Below are positions 42,304 through 50,759 of a stretch of DNA of 64,000 nt, in pieces. The DNA comes from an uncultured Desulfobacter sp. (GTDB taxonomy: Bacteria; Desulfobacterota; Desulfobacteria; Desulfobacterales; Desulfobacteraceae), in NCBI RefSeq assembly GCF_963677125.1, contig NZ_OY781882.1, positions 690,501 to 754,500 of the forward strand, written 5' to 3'. The number at the start of each line of letters is the position of its first letter. The stretch's first letter is position 1. Under the pieces are notes generated by a model. That model was not told the origin of the DNA. It ran no database searches and worked only from the letters and a program-made list of their open reading frames with translations. Position numbers and translations under genes: made by a program.

Positions 42304-44361
42304 TTATTCGTTAAGCTCATATTTTTTAAGCTTTGAATAAAGGGTATTTCGGCCGATGCCTAAAGCTTTTGCCATCTTGGAAATATTTCCTGAAAAATGG
42401 TGATGGGCTTTTTGGATGGTTTGCTTTTCCAGTGAATTGAGGCTGAAATCGGTATAGGTATTCACAGGTTCCGGCGGCGCGCATCTGGATACCTGCTGCC
42501 TGATGTCGGACGGCAGGCATTCGACTGACAAGTGGGTTTCCGGCATAAGCGCAATGGCCCCTTCTATGGCATATTTTAACTCCCGGATATTGCCGGGCCA
42601 GCCATAAGCCCTAAGGGCCGATAAAAAGTCCGGAGCCACAGTCCGGACTTCCCGGCCCATTTTCCCTGACAATTCTCGGATAAAATACTGCGCAAGCAAA
42701 GGAATATCATCAACCCTGTCGGACAGGGCCGGAAGTTCAATTCGTACTACATTCAGCCTATAGAAAAGGTCCTGCCGGAATTGTTTTGCTTCAACCAGGG
42801 CTTTTAAATTTTTATTGGTGGCTGCAATGATGCGGACATCAATGGAAACAGGTTTTGTCCCTCCAAGCCGGGTCACCTGCCCCTCTTCTAGTACCCTTAA
42901 AAGATTTACCTGTAAAAAAAGCGGCATCTCCCCGATCTCGTCTAAAAACAGGGTGCCGTTTGATGCCTGTTCGAATTTGCCTGGATTCCCTCCTTTTTTT
43001 GCACCGGTAAACGCACCTGTTGCATAACCGAAAAGTTCACTTTGAATCAAATCTTTGGCAATGGCTCCGCAGTTTACTGCCACAAAAGGCCCCTTGGACC
43101 GGGAACTGAAATCATGCAGAGATTTTGCCAGAATTTCCTTGCCCGTACCGCTGTCTCCGGTTATCAAAACAGTGGTTGCCGTGTTGGCAACACGTTTGGC
43201 CGTGTCCAAGGCCCGGATGATGGCGTTACTTTGGCCAATGATATTTTTAAATGGGTCCCGGCGTTCCCCGGGTTGCGCTTTTGGCAGGGGCATCCGGCGT
43301 ACCCGCTGCATTTCCTTGAGCACCACCAGAAAACCCATGAGTACATTGTTTGATGTGATGACTGGAAATAAACGGACATCCATGGGATTGGTAAGACACC
43401 ATTTAAGTGAAAGGCCTTTTTTCGCATGCATCAGCGGGGTGGCAGCCATATTTTCCAGGGCAGATTCCATTGTGCACCAGGCATCCAAGGTGCTTCCCAT
43501 CAGTTCATGGTTCTCTTTTCCAAGCAGGGATACGGCAACAGGATTGGCCACCTGAATCCTTCCGGCAAGATCTATGAAAATAAGGCCGGTCATTACCGTA
43601 TTAAATGCCGAAGATATGATTTGGGCAGACTGGCGGCGCAACTCCATGCTTTGGCGCCGGATGAGTTGGCTTTCCAGAATTCGTGCGCCTTTAAACGCCA
43701 GATTTAACGCATCGGTGTGATTGGCGGCCATGGGACCTGAAATATCAACACATCCAATGACACGGCTCTCCAGGTTAAAGATGGGTGCGGCAGAACAGGT
43801 CCAGGAATGATGGCTTTCACAGAAATGCTCTCTGCCTGACACCTGGAGGTTTTGACCCTCCGCCAGGGCTGTTCCTATGGCATTGGTACCAACGCTGCCT
43901 TCCGACCAGTTGGCTCCGGGACCAAAATTAAGATTATCCGCCATTTGAAGTGTCTGGTAATCCCCGAACATGGATATCACATGCCCGCCGGCATCACATA
44001 TGGTGACCAGCAACCCGCGATCCCTGACCATGTCATAGATAAATTCAATGGTATCTGAAACAAGATCTTTTAAACTGATCAACTCCGAAGACAGATCCTT
44101 TACAGGACGAAAGTCTTCGCATCGGCCTGACGTGGGGTCTACGCCCATGCTGCGGCATCTATGCCAGGAATTTAGAACGAGTTTATTGATGCATGCAATG
44201 TCCGCAGTACCGGTGTCAACAAAATTGCGCCAGGATTTAAAATCCACAGGAGAAAGATGTTTAAGGCTGGAACGTCGTGGGGGCGTAGTTTTTCCAATAC
44301 CGTTGGAAGGTCTGGTTTTAGCAATCCGATAACCGTTTTTTTGTCTGATCAGTTCATACAT
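42304..44361 (-). CDS. acoR: Sigma-54-dependent activator AcoR (acetoin catabolism)
   Basis: Enhancer-binding protein of 685 residues. The N-terminal sensor region (about 50-235) includes a GAF-like domain (GANWSEGSVGTNAIGTAL, typical of AcoR). A PAS-like domain covers about 245-345. AAA+ covers about 370-600 with Walker A GDSGTGKE, the sigma-54 contact loop GAFTGA and Walker B LFLDEIGEM. The C-terminal Fis-type helix-turn-helix is at about 645-683 (MAKALGIGRNTLYSKLK). AGAGG eight bases before the ATG. It is divergent from the aco operon, whose control region has a sigma-54 promoter and a palindrome, and convergent with bdhA. Confidence 0.94.
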   Translation of the reverse strand: MYELIRQKNGYRIAKTRPSNGIGKTTPPRRSSLKHLSPVDFKSWRNFVDTGTADIACINKLVLNSWHRCRSMGVDPTSGRCEDFRPVKDLSSELISLKDLVSDTIEFIYDMVRDRGLLVTICDAGGHVISMFGDYQTLQMADNLNFGPGANWSEGSVGTNAIGTALAEGQNLQVSGREHFCESHHSWTCSAAPIFNLESRVIGCVDISGPMAANHTDALNLAFKGARILESQLIRRQSMELRRQSAQIISSAFNTVMTGLIFIDLAGRIQVANPVAVSLLGKENHELMGSTLDAWCTMESALENMAATPLMHAKKGLSLKWCLTNPMDVRLFPVITSNNVLMGFLVVLKEMQRVRRMPLPKAQPGERRDPFKNIIGQSNAIIRALDTAKRVANTATTVLITGDSGTGKEILAKSLHDFSSRSKGPFVAVNCGAIAKDLIQSELFGYATGAFTGAKKGGNPGKFEQASNGTLFLDEIGEMPLFLQVNLLRVLEEGQVTRLGGTKPVSIDVRIIAATNKNLKALVEAKQFRQDLFYRLNVVRIELPALSDRVDDIPLLAQYFIRELSGKMGREVRTVAPDFLSALRAYGWPGNIRELKYAIEGAIALMPETHLSVECLPSDIRQQVSRCAPPEPVNTYTDFSLNSLEKQTIQKAHHHFSGNISKMAKALGIGRNTLYSKLKKYELNE

Positions 44362-44440
44362 AGGTGGAACCTCTCAGTAATCAGTTTCAACGTTGGAAGT
44401 ATATTATAATAATTCAAGTTGTGATTCAAATTTTATTTTT

Positions 44441-44457
44441 TGTTCAATTATTGAACA
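44441..44457. promoter_or_regulatory. 17-base palindrome, candidate AcoR binding site
   Basis: TGTTCAATTATTGAACA is a perfect palindrome with 8-base arms. It is centred about 60 bases upstream of the -24 element of the aco promoter and 88 bases from the acoR ATG, a normal place for a sigma-54 activator site. Confidence 0.6.
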
Positions 44458-44506
44458 GTAAAAATATAATTTTTTCCATCATATTAAATTTAAAAGAAAA
44501 AATTGC

Positions 44507-44522
44507 TTGGCATCTGTTTTGC
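44507..44522 (+). promoter_or_regulatory. Sigma-54 (-24/-12) promoter of the aco operon
   Basis: TTGGCATCTGTTTTGC has GG at 44509-44510 and GC at 44521-44522 with the required ten-base gap. The start point would be near 44534, about 80 bases before acoC. Confidence 0.75.
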
Positions 44523-44615
44523 TAACTTTGTCTTTAGTAATGAATACGATTCAAAGCGGTGCAGGAATTTTCAATCGAAATCGGTATTTAAGATTTACGT
44601 TTTGAGGAGGCATAA

Positions 44616-45971
44616 ATGGCTGTTGAAATTTTGATGCCCAAGTGGGGGCTGACCATGAAAGAAGGAACGGTGTCCAAATGGTTAAAAGCCATAGGAGACA
44701 CCGTAAAAAAAGGCGAAGATTTGCTTGAGGTGGAAACCAGTAAAATTACCAATGCAGTTGAATCACCTGGTGACGGGACGTTACACCAGATTGTGGTGCC
44801 TGAAGGCGAAACTGTGCCGGTCATGACCATTCTCGGTGTACTGGCCGAAGAAGGGGAAACGCCGGAACCCAGACAAGCGGTGGTAATCGCGCAGGAAGAC
44901 GAGACATCCAGTGGCCCGGTCCCGGTGGCAGAACCGGAAAAGACTAAGAAATCCGGATTTGTTCCGGCATCGCCCCTTGCCAGACGTCTGGCCAAAGACT
45001 GGGGTATAGAACTGGCTGATGTGCCTGCAACCGGACCAAAAGGACGGGTCGTCGAACAAGATGTTCGTGATTATAAGGATAAGCTTGACGCCACGCCCAC
45101 GGTACCGGTTGGACCCGCAGCCACGGTATATGCCAGTGATTCGGCCCTTGAAGCAGCCAAAAAGGCAGGAATTGACATCAGCCTGGTTCCTGGAACAGGT
45201 GTGGGCGGAAAAATCACCAAAGCGGATGTTCTTAAAGCCATTCATCCATCGGCAGCGCATTTGCAAACCGGCAGACTAATTCCCGGAACCGTTATCCCCA
45301 TGGACGGCATGAGAAAGGTTATTGCAGACAACATGATGACAAGTCTGCACAACGCAGCCCAGCTCACCGTGTTTGTGGAAGCGGATGTAACGCCCATGGT
45401 TGAACTCCGGGACAAGCTGCGTAAAAAATACGCCGACACGGATCTTCCCAGAATCTCCTACAACGATATCATCGCCTATGCCGCGTGCAGGGCGTTGAAG
45501 GATCACCCGATCATGAATTCCTGCCTGACGGACGCAGGAATTGAGCTTGCCGGCAATGTTAATCTGGGGATTGCCGTGGCACTGGAAGACGGCCTGGTGG
45601 TGCCCAATGTCAAGATGGCAGATGTTTTAGGCCTTATGGACATTGCAGTCCGGATCCGGGAACTGGCCAAAAAAGCAAGAAACAATGAGTTGGGCATGGA
45701 TGAGATCCAAGGTGGCACCTTCACCATTACCAATGTCTCCATGATCGGTGTGGATGGATTTACCCCGATTCTTAACCCGCCGGAGACAGGGATTCTTGGC
45801 GTGGGCCGCACGATTGAAAAGCCTGCGGTGTATAACGGGCAGATATGTATCCGGACCATGATGACTTTGAGCCTGACCTTTGACCACCGGGTTGTGGACG
45901 GGGCCCCGGCCATGTCGTTCTTACGGACGCTGGCAGATTACCTTGAAGATCCGCTCACGCTATTAGGGTAG
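44616..45971 (+). CDS. acoC: Acetoin dehydrogenase E2: dihydrolipoamide acetyltransferase
   Basis: E2 core of the acetoin-cleaving 2-oxo-acid-dehydrogenase-type complex; moves the acetyl group from lipoamide to CoA. 451 residues. The lipoyl domain is 1-78 with K43 (VETSKITNAV) as the lipoylation site. There are two peripheral-subunit-binding motifs (about 117-152 and 171-207) and a catalytic domain from about 225 ending in DHRVVDG. A second subunit-binding motif is less usual in short E2 proteins. GGAGG before the ATG. First gene of the operon and directly downstream of the sigma-54 promoter. The substrate is inferred from acoR/acoX context. Confidence 0.93.
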   Translation: MAVEILMPKWGLTMKEGTVSKWLKAIGDTVKKGEDLLEVETSKITNAVESPGDGTLHQIVVPEGETVPVMTILGVLAEEGETPEPRQAVVIAQEDETSSGPVPVAEPEKTKKSGFVPASPLARRLAKDWGIELADVPATGPKGRVVEQDVRDYKDKLDATPTVPVGPAATVYASDSALEAAKKAGIDISLVPGTGVGGKITKADVLKAIHPSAAHLQTGRLIPGTVIPMDGMRKVIADNMMTSLHNAAQLTVFVEADVTPMVELRDKLRKKYADTDLPRISYNDIIAYAACRALKDHPIMNSCLTDAGIELAGNVNLGIAVALEDGLVVPNVKMADVLGLMDIAVRIRELAKKARNNELGMDEIQGGTFTITNVSMIGVDGFTPILNPPETGILGVGRTIEKPAVYNGQICIRTMMTLSLTFDHRVVDGAPAMSFLRTLADYLEDPLTLLG

Positions 45972-45993
45972 TGTCTTAATGAAAGGAAGCAAA

Positions 45994-46359
45994 ATGACCA
46001 GAAAACGGTTTGTTGTAGAATTAGGAACAGGGGTGGATCTGCATGGAAACGATGTAACCAAAGCCGCCTGCCGGGCGGTGAAAGACGCTGTTTCCAGAAG
46101 TTGTTTGTGCGGCATTCTCGAAGTCTTAAATTTACAGCAGTTCCAGGGTGTTCATGTGGATGTCCTGGTGGCCTGCCCGGAACCTGATCTGGTGGATGAA
46201 AAGGTGGTAAAAGCACAGCTCCCGGTGGGGACAAAATCCGTCACCACCACTTTGGGGGGAATGTGTGCCAAAGGGATATGCGTAGATACGTTTGCCAAAG
46301 GGTGCGATACCATTATCGTGGCCAATGCGGCAGTAACCGTATGGGTGGACATTGATTAA
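45994..46359 (+). CDS. Lin0512-family protein (unknown function, aco operon)
   Basis: 121-residue protein of the Lin0512 family (conserved, uncharacterised), here inside the acetoin dehydrogenase operon. It begins MTRKRFVVELGTGVDLHGND and has the conserved segment GTKSVTTTLGGMCAKGI and several Asp/Cys. The ATG at 45994 with GGAAG ahead is preferred to 45979. No catalytic role is established that I know of; its position between E2 and E1 genes suggests a function tied to the complex or its cofactors. Confidence 0.8.
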   Translation: MTRKRFVVELGTGVDLHGNDVTKAACRAVKDAVSRSCLCGILEVLNLQQFQGVHVDVLVACPEPDLVDEKVVKAQLPVGTKSVTTTLGGMCAKGICVDTFAKGCDTIIVANAAVTVWVDID

Positions 46360-46425
46360 AAAGAACACAAGCCGGCATTTTTTTGAAATTAATTTAGGGC
46401 AAAAAAAAGCCAAGGAGGTATCAAA

Positions 46426-47385
46426 ATGAGTTTGTCCAATGAGCAAATGGTTGAGATGCTTCATACCATGATTAAAATTCGGAATTTTGAAGACAGGGTC
46501 CAGAAATTTTTTGCCGATGGAAAAATTCCCGGATTCGTCCATCTTTATCTTGGGGAGGAAGCCATTGCGGCTGGCGCATGTGCCTGCCTGCGTGATACGG
46601 ATTACATCACCAGTACCCACAGGGGGCATGGGCATGTGATTGCCAAAGGTGGCGACTTAAACCTGATGATGGCGGAGATTTTCGGCAGAACCACCGGATA
46701 TTGCAAGGGAAAAGGCGGTTCCATGCACATTGCGGATGTAGATTTGGGTATTTTGGGCGCGAACGGTATTGTGGGTGGCGGCGGTCCCATAGCGAATGGT
46801 GCAGCACTGGCCATCAAATACCGTGGGCAAGACAATGTGGCAGTCTGCTTTTTCGGTGACGGGGCGTCCAACCAGGGAACCACCCAGGAAGCCTTGAACC
46901 TTGCCAGCGCCTGGAAGCTTCCAGTGGTTTTTGTAAATGAAAACAACGGGTACGGCATTTCATGCCCGACCAGCAAATCCATGGCCGTCACAGATATTGC
47001 CGACAGGGCGTCTGCCTATGATATGCCTGGTGTGGTGGTGGATGGAAACGATGTCTTGGCCGTGTATGAAGCTGTTTTTGAAGCTGTAAAGCGTGCCCGT
47101 AACGGCCAGGGACCATCTCTGATAGAGTGCAAGACATATCGGTGGCGGGGACACTTTGAGGGGGATGCCTGCGTTTACCGCAGTGAAGCAGAGCTTGAAG
47201 CCTGGAAGGAAAAGGATCCGGTTGCCCTTTATGAGAAAAAACTTGTGGAAGAAGAAATTATGACAACGCAAGCGCTTGAGGCGCTGAATAAAAAAGTGCG
47301 GGACGCCCTTGATGCAGCCGTATCATTTGCGCTGGAAAGTCCTTTGCCGGATGTGTCTGATCTCACCCAAGATGTCTATGCCTGA
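46426..47385 (+). CDS. acoA: Acetoin dehydrogenase E1 alpha subunit (TPP-dependent)
   Basis: Thiamine-diphosphate-binding E1 alpha, 319 residues. The TPP motif is intact (GDGASNQGTTQEALNLASAW ... NNGYGIS). Other landmarks are HLYLGEEAIAAGACACL, STHRGHGHVIAKG and the RWRGHFEGD region. It acts with AcoB to cleave acetoin into acetaldehyde and an acetyl unit passed to the E2 lipoyl arm. AAGGAGG before the ATG. The E3 (lipoamide dehydrogenase) gene usual in such operons is absent here, so E3 must come from elsewhere. Confidence 0.94.
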   Translation: MSLSNEQMVEMLHTMIKIRNFEDRVQKFFADGKIPGFVHLYLGEEAIAAGACACLRDTDYITSTHRGHGHVIAKGGDLNLMMAEIFGRTTGYCKGKGGSMHIADVDLGILGANGIVGGGGPIANGAALAIKYRGQDNVAVCFFGDGASNQGTTQEALNLASAWKLPVVFVNENNGYGISCPTSKSMAVTDIADRASAYDMPGVVVDGNDVLAVYEAVFEAVKRARNGQGPSLIECKTYRWRGHFEGDACVYRSEAELEAWKEKDPVALYEKKLVEEEIMTTQALEALNKKVRDALDAAVSFALESPLPDVSDLTQDVYA

Positions 47386-47445
47386 GTGATTTTTTTGCCT
47401 TGTTTAGATGCATTATCCAAATGTTAAAATGATAAAGGAGGAATC

Positions 47446-48420
47446 ATGGCAACCAAAACTTATTTAGAAGCCATAAATGAAGCGCTCAGACAAGAAATGG
47501 AACGGGATTCCAATGTATTGATTTTCGGTGAGGATGTCGGTCAGTTCGGCGGTTGTTTCGGTGTTACCCAAGGCCTTTTTGACCGGTTTGGTGAAGACCG
47601 GGTCAGGGATACCCCCATCACCGAGAGTGCCATTGTCGGCGCAGCCACAGGTGCCGCAGCAGCCGGCCTTCGTCCGGTTGCAGAATTGATGTTTGTGGAT
47701 TTTATCGGTGTGGCCCTGGATCAGCTTTTTAATCAGGCGGCTAAAATGCGGTATATGTTCGGGGGTAAAGCCAAGATACCCATGGTACTCCGAATGCCCC
47801 AGGGTGCTGGTGTCGGTGCTGCGGCCCAGCATTCACAGTCCTTGGAAGCATGGTTCATGCATGTGCCGGGCCTGAAGGTAGTCATGCCGGCAACCCCCTA
47901 TGATGCAAAAGGGCTTTTGATTTCCGCCATCAGGGATGACAATCCCGTCATATTTTTGGAACATAAAATGCTCTACGGCACCGAAGGTGAAGTCCCCGAA
48001 GAGGAATACACCATTGATTTCGGCAAAGCCAAGGTTGTGAAAGAGGGTGAAGACCTGACCATTGTAGCAACTTCTCAGATGGTTTTAACGGCACTTGAGG
48101 CGGCTGAGCAACTTGCAAAAGACGGCATCAATGCAGAAGTCGTGGATCCAAGAACCCTCTCTCCGCTGGATATGGATACCATTCTTAATTCAGTGTGCAA
48201 AACCCATGCGCTTTTAATTGCCCATGAAGCGGTTAAAACCGCAGGACCAGGGGCTGAAATTGCCGCCCAGGTTGCACAAGAAGCTTTTGATCAGCTGGAT
48301 GCACCCATTGTCCGGGTTGGCGCGCCGTTTACACCGGTTCCGTTTTCTCCACCCCTGGAACAGGCTTTTATTCCAGGCGTTGAGCAGATTGTGAGAGCAG
48401 CTAAAACAATGAGGGAGTAA
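47446..48420 (+). CDS. acoB: Acetoin dehydrogenase E1 beta subunit
   Basis: E1 beta, 324 residues, partner of AcoA. The N-terminal pyrimidine-binding domain has FGEDVGQFGGCFGVTQGL and ESAIVGAATGAAAAGLRPV. The transketolase C-terminal domain has DPRTLSPLDMDTI and HEAVKTAGPGAEI. AAAGGAGG six bases before the ATG. The gene order acoA-acoB-acoX matches acetoin operons of other bacteria. Confidence 0.94.
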   Translation: MATKTYLEAINEALRQEMERDSNVLIFGEDVGQFGGCFGVTQGLFDRFGEDRVRDTPITESAIVGAATGAAAAGLRPVAELMFVDFIGVALDQLFNQAAKMRYMFGGKAKIPMVLRMPQGAGVGAAAQHSQSLEAWFMHVPGLKVVMPATPYDAKGLLISAIRDDNPVIFLEHKMLYGTEGEVPEEEYTIDFGKAKVVKEGEDLTIVATSQMVLTALEAAEQLAKDGINAEVVDPRTLSPLDMDTILNSVCKTHALLIAHEAVKTAGPGAEIAAQVAQEAFDQLDAPIVRVGAPFTPVPFSPPLEQAFIPGVEQIVRAAKTMRE

Positions 48421-48439
48421 AAAAAAGGGGGGATGGATT

Positions 48440-49435
48440 GTGCCTTGCGTCGGTATCATTGCAAATCCCGTTTCAGGAAAAGATATTCGTCGGCTTGTGG
48501 CCCACGGCAGCGTGTTTGATAACCAGGAAAAGGTTCGAATTGTCCGGCGGCTGCTGACAGGACTTGAAGCTGCCGGAGTCTCCCGTGTCTGGTACATGCC
48601 CGACGAATATGCCATAGTCCCAAGAGCTGTACAGGGCATAACCACTGCCCTGGATCTGGCCGAAATGCCCATCATGGCCAAAGGCAATCAATGCGACTCT
48701 ATTGCTGCAGGCCAGTGGGTCGGTCAACATGAGGTGGATGCCGTTATCGTCTTGGGCGGTGACGGCACCTGCCGAGCCGTTGCAAAAAAGAATAACGGCA
48801 AAACACCCATGCTGCCCATATCCACGGGAACCAACAATGTGTTTTCATATATGATTGAGGCAACCATCGGCGGGATTGCCGCAGGGCTCATCGCCACTGA
48901 AAAGGTCCCAATATCTGCAGGGGTATACCGTTCCTGTCAACTTGATGTCTTGCTGGACGGCGCTTTGGTGGATATGGCCCTGGTAGATGTAGCCGTCTAT
49001 AATGATCGGTTCATTGCATCCCGGGCGGTCTGGGATATGGAAAAAGTGACCCAGCTCTTTTTGACCCGGTGTCGGCCCGATTCCATTGGCTTGTCTGCCG
49101 TCGGTGGGCAATTGGCTGATGTCACGCCCCAGGAACACCGGGGCTTGTATCTGCAGCTTGAAGACAGTGCCAAACAAAAGGTTACTGCGGCAATTGCGCC
49201 GGGGCTTCTTCGAAATGTAGGAGTGAACCATTGGCATTTTATGGAAGTGGACGAATCGGTGAACGTGGAGGCCAACCGTTGCGTACTGGCGCTTGATGGT
49301 GAACGGGAGGTTTCCATAAAGCCTGATCAGTCTGCTATGATCCGGTTGTCAGCCGATGGACCGCTGGTGATTGATATTCGAAAAACCATGTCCTATGCGC
49401 AAAAAAATCAAATTATGGTCACCACTGGCGGGTAA
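48440..49435 (+). CDS. acoX: AcoX, ATP-NAD kinase family protein
   Basis: 331-residue member of the ATP-NAD/AcoX kinase family, regularly found in acetoin operons but of unproven function. The N-terminus GIIANPVSGKDIRRLVAHGS contains the NP.SG motif, and the kinase signature is VLGGDGTCRAVAK; STGTNN follows. GTG start at 48440 with GGGGGG seven bases ahead; an ATG at 48433 is out of frame. It could phosphorylate NAD(H) or another cofactor for the complex; this is an inference from family membership. Confidence 0.9.
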   Translation: MPCVGIIANPVSGKDIRRLVAHGSVFDNQEKVRIVRRLLTGLEAAGVSRVWYMPDEYAIVPRAVQGITTALDLAEMPIMAKGNQCDSIAAGQWVGQHEVDAVIVLGGDGTCRAVAKKNNGKTPMLPISTGTNNVFSYMIEATIGGIAAGLIATEKVPISAGVYRSCQLDVLLDGALVDMALVDVAVYNDRFIASRAVWDMEKVTQLFLTRCRPDSIGLSAVGGQLADVTPQEHRGLYLQLEDSAKQKVTAAIAPGLLRNVGVNHWHFMEVDESVNVEANRCVLALDGEREVSIKPDQSAMIRLSADGPLVIDIRKTMSYAQKNQIMVTTGG

Positions 49436-49471
49436 ATCCGGTCCGAAAAAATTAAATTTAAGGAGAGAATG

Positions 49472-49783
49472 ATGTCAGATGTTTTAAAAGCCGCATTTAT
49501 TTTTGTGGCGCCTGAAGCAGATCCTAAAACCCACCGGCAGTGGGTTGAGACACCAAAGGTAAAATTGCTGGCAGTGGCAGTAGAAAATTATGCCCAGGCA
49601 GCAGAAACCGCAAAGCAGCTTCTGGCAGAAGGCATTGGCGCCATTGAATTATGCGGCGGCTTTGGCAACAAGGGTACGGCCATGATCACTGAGGCGGTGG
49701 AAGGAAAAATTCCCGTGGGTGTTGTCCGTTTCGACATTCACCCAGGACTTGGCAATGTTTCAGGGGATGGGCTGTTTATTTAG
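49472..49783 (+). CDS. DUF6506-type small protein at the end of the aco operon
   Basis: 103-residue protein without a known function, resembling the DUF6506 family. Recognisable segments are AAFIFVAPEADP, AIELCGGFGNKGT and VGVVRFDIHPGLG. AGGAG lies six bases before this ATG; an ATG three bases earlier is also possible. It is separated from acoX by 36 bases and followed by a strong terminator, so it is probably the last gene of the aco transcript. Confidence 0.75.
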   Translation: MSDVLKAAFIFVAPEADPKTHRQWVETPKVKLLAVAVENYAQAAETAKQLLAEGIGAIELCGGFGNKGTAMITEAVEGKIPVGVVRFDIHPGLGNVSGDGLFI

Positions 49784-49921
49784 TGCCCGACCGAAAACCG
49801 TAAATTTTGCCGATTACGGCGTTGGTCTGAAATTTTAATCCTCGAAATACTCCATGTATTCCTCCGGTTAAAATTTCAGTCCGCCTTGTACTCAACAAAA
49901 TTTCCAGGTTTTCGTTCAAAC
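49784..49921 (+). repeat. 138-base dispersed repeat, copy 1
   Basis: Starts TGCCCGACCGAAAACCG directly after the DUF6506-type gene. It matches, without gaps, the reverse complement of 50589-50726 with about 13 differences by hand count. Its ends are themselves inverted repeats (GACCGAAAACC ... GGTTTTCG), and an inner AAATTTTAA/TTAAAATTT pair gives a nested hairpin. It looks like a MITE or palindromic intergenic element; no gene inside. Confidence 0.8.
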
Positions 49922-49936
49922 ACTATTTAAATTTTC

Positions 49937-49989
49937 TTTTGGACGAGAACTTACCGTGCATCCGGGCAAGTTTTCGTCCAAAATTTTTT
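49937..49989 (+). terminator. Rho-independent terminator of the aco operon
   Basis: TTTTGGACGAGAACTT (49937-49952) pairs with AAGTTTTCGTCCAAAA (49968-49983), 16 pairs including one G-T, followed by six T. It lies between the aco operon and the convergent AhpD-like gene. Confidence 0.85.
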
Positions 49990-50005
49990 GCTTAAAAAAT
50001 TTTTA

Positions 50006-50335
50006 TTAATCAAATAAATCTTCCAGTGCTTCAAACACATAGGACATATACATGAGCTTTGGGGAACCGCCCATGGCCACTGCCAACATTGCAGCCTGGA
50101 GGATGTCTTCTCTGGCAGCGCCTAAGGCGGCGGCATTTTCAATATGCAATGTAATGCACATATCGCATTGGGACGCAACCGCACAGCTTACAAGTATCAG
50201 TTCCTGGGTTACGGGAGGCAAATTTCCGATTTTACCCAACGAGCCTGTGAATTGCAGGTATTTTCCGTATTCTTCCGGCACGTATTGCTGTAAATAGGTC
50301 ATGGCCTGGGCTGCTTTTTCTGGTGCATTGCTCAT
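50006..50335 (-). CDS. AhpD-like carboxymuconolactone decarboxylase family protein
   Basis: 109-residue alpha-helical protein of the CMD/AhpD family. The redox CxxC (QCDMCITLHIENAAALGA, with the partner His) is intact, so a peroxidase-reductant or related redox role is more likely than lactone decarboxylation. The ATG at 50335 with AAAGGAG nine bases before is preferred over 50389. The gene stands alone, flanked on both sides by inverted copies of the 138-base repeat, which may mark it as a mobile or recently inserted segment. Confidence 0.87.
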   Translation of the reverse strand: MSNAPEKAAQAMTYLQQYVPEEYGKYLQFTGSLGKIGNLPPVTQELILVSCAVASQCDMCITLHIENAAALGAAREDILQAAMLAVAMGGSPKLMYMSYVFEALEDLFD

Positions 50336-50588
50336 TTGATTCTCCTTTACTTGAAAGTTACAATTTATCAGATGCGCGTTGGATTCCAATTTGGAGCCTT
50401 AATTGTTGGTAGATAATAGTGCAAATCCTATACCGGGGCTTAAGAAAAAAATAATATGAAATCAGTTGGTTATTTTTATTTAAATCGTGTTACCCATTCA
50501 AGATGTGTTCAAAAATGGAACATAAAAAAATAGGTGTTGAAATTTGGAACAACGTCAGGTTTAAAGTACAAACCATAAATACAATCGT

Positions 50589-50726
50589 GTCTGACCGAAA
50601 ACCTCGAAATTTTGTCGAGTACAAGGCGGGCGTAAATTTTAACCGGAGGAATACAAGGCGTATTTCGAGGATTAAAATTTGCGACCAACGAAGTAATCGG
50701 CAAAATTTACGGTTTTCGGTCGGGCA
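50589..50726 (-). repeat. 138-base dispersed repeat, copy 2 (inverted)
   Basis: Inverted partner of 49784-49921, same length and about 90% identical by hand alignment. On the plus strand it reads GTCTGACCGAAAACC at the left end and GGTTTTCGGTCGGGCA at the right. It fills most of the 424-base gap 50336-50759; the rest of that gap shows nothing recognisable apart from the lplA ribosome site. Confidence 0.8.
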
Positions 50727-50759
50727 TAAAATAACTGACCCGTATTACAGGACCCTGCC

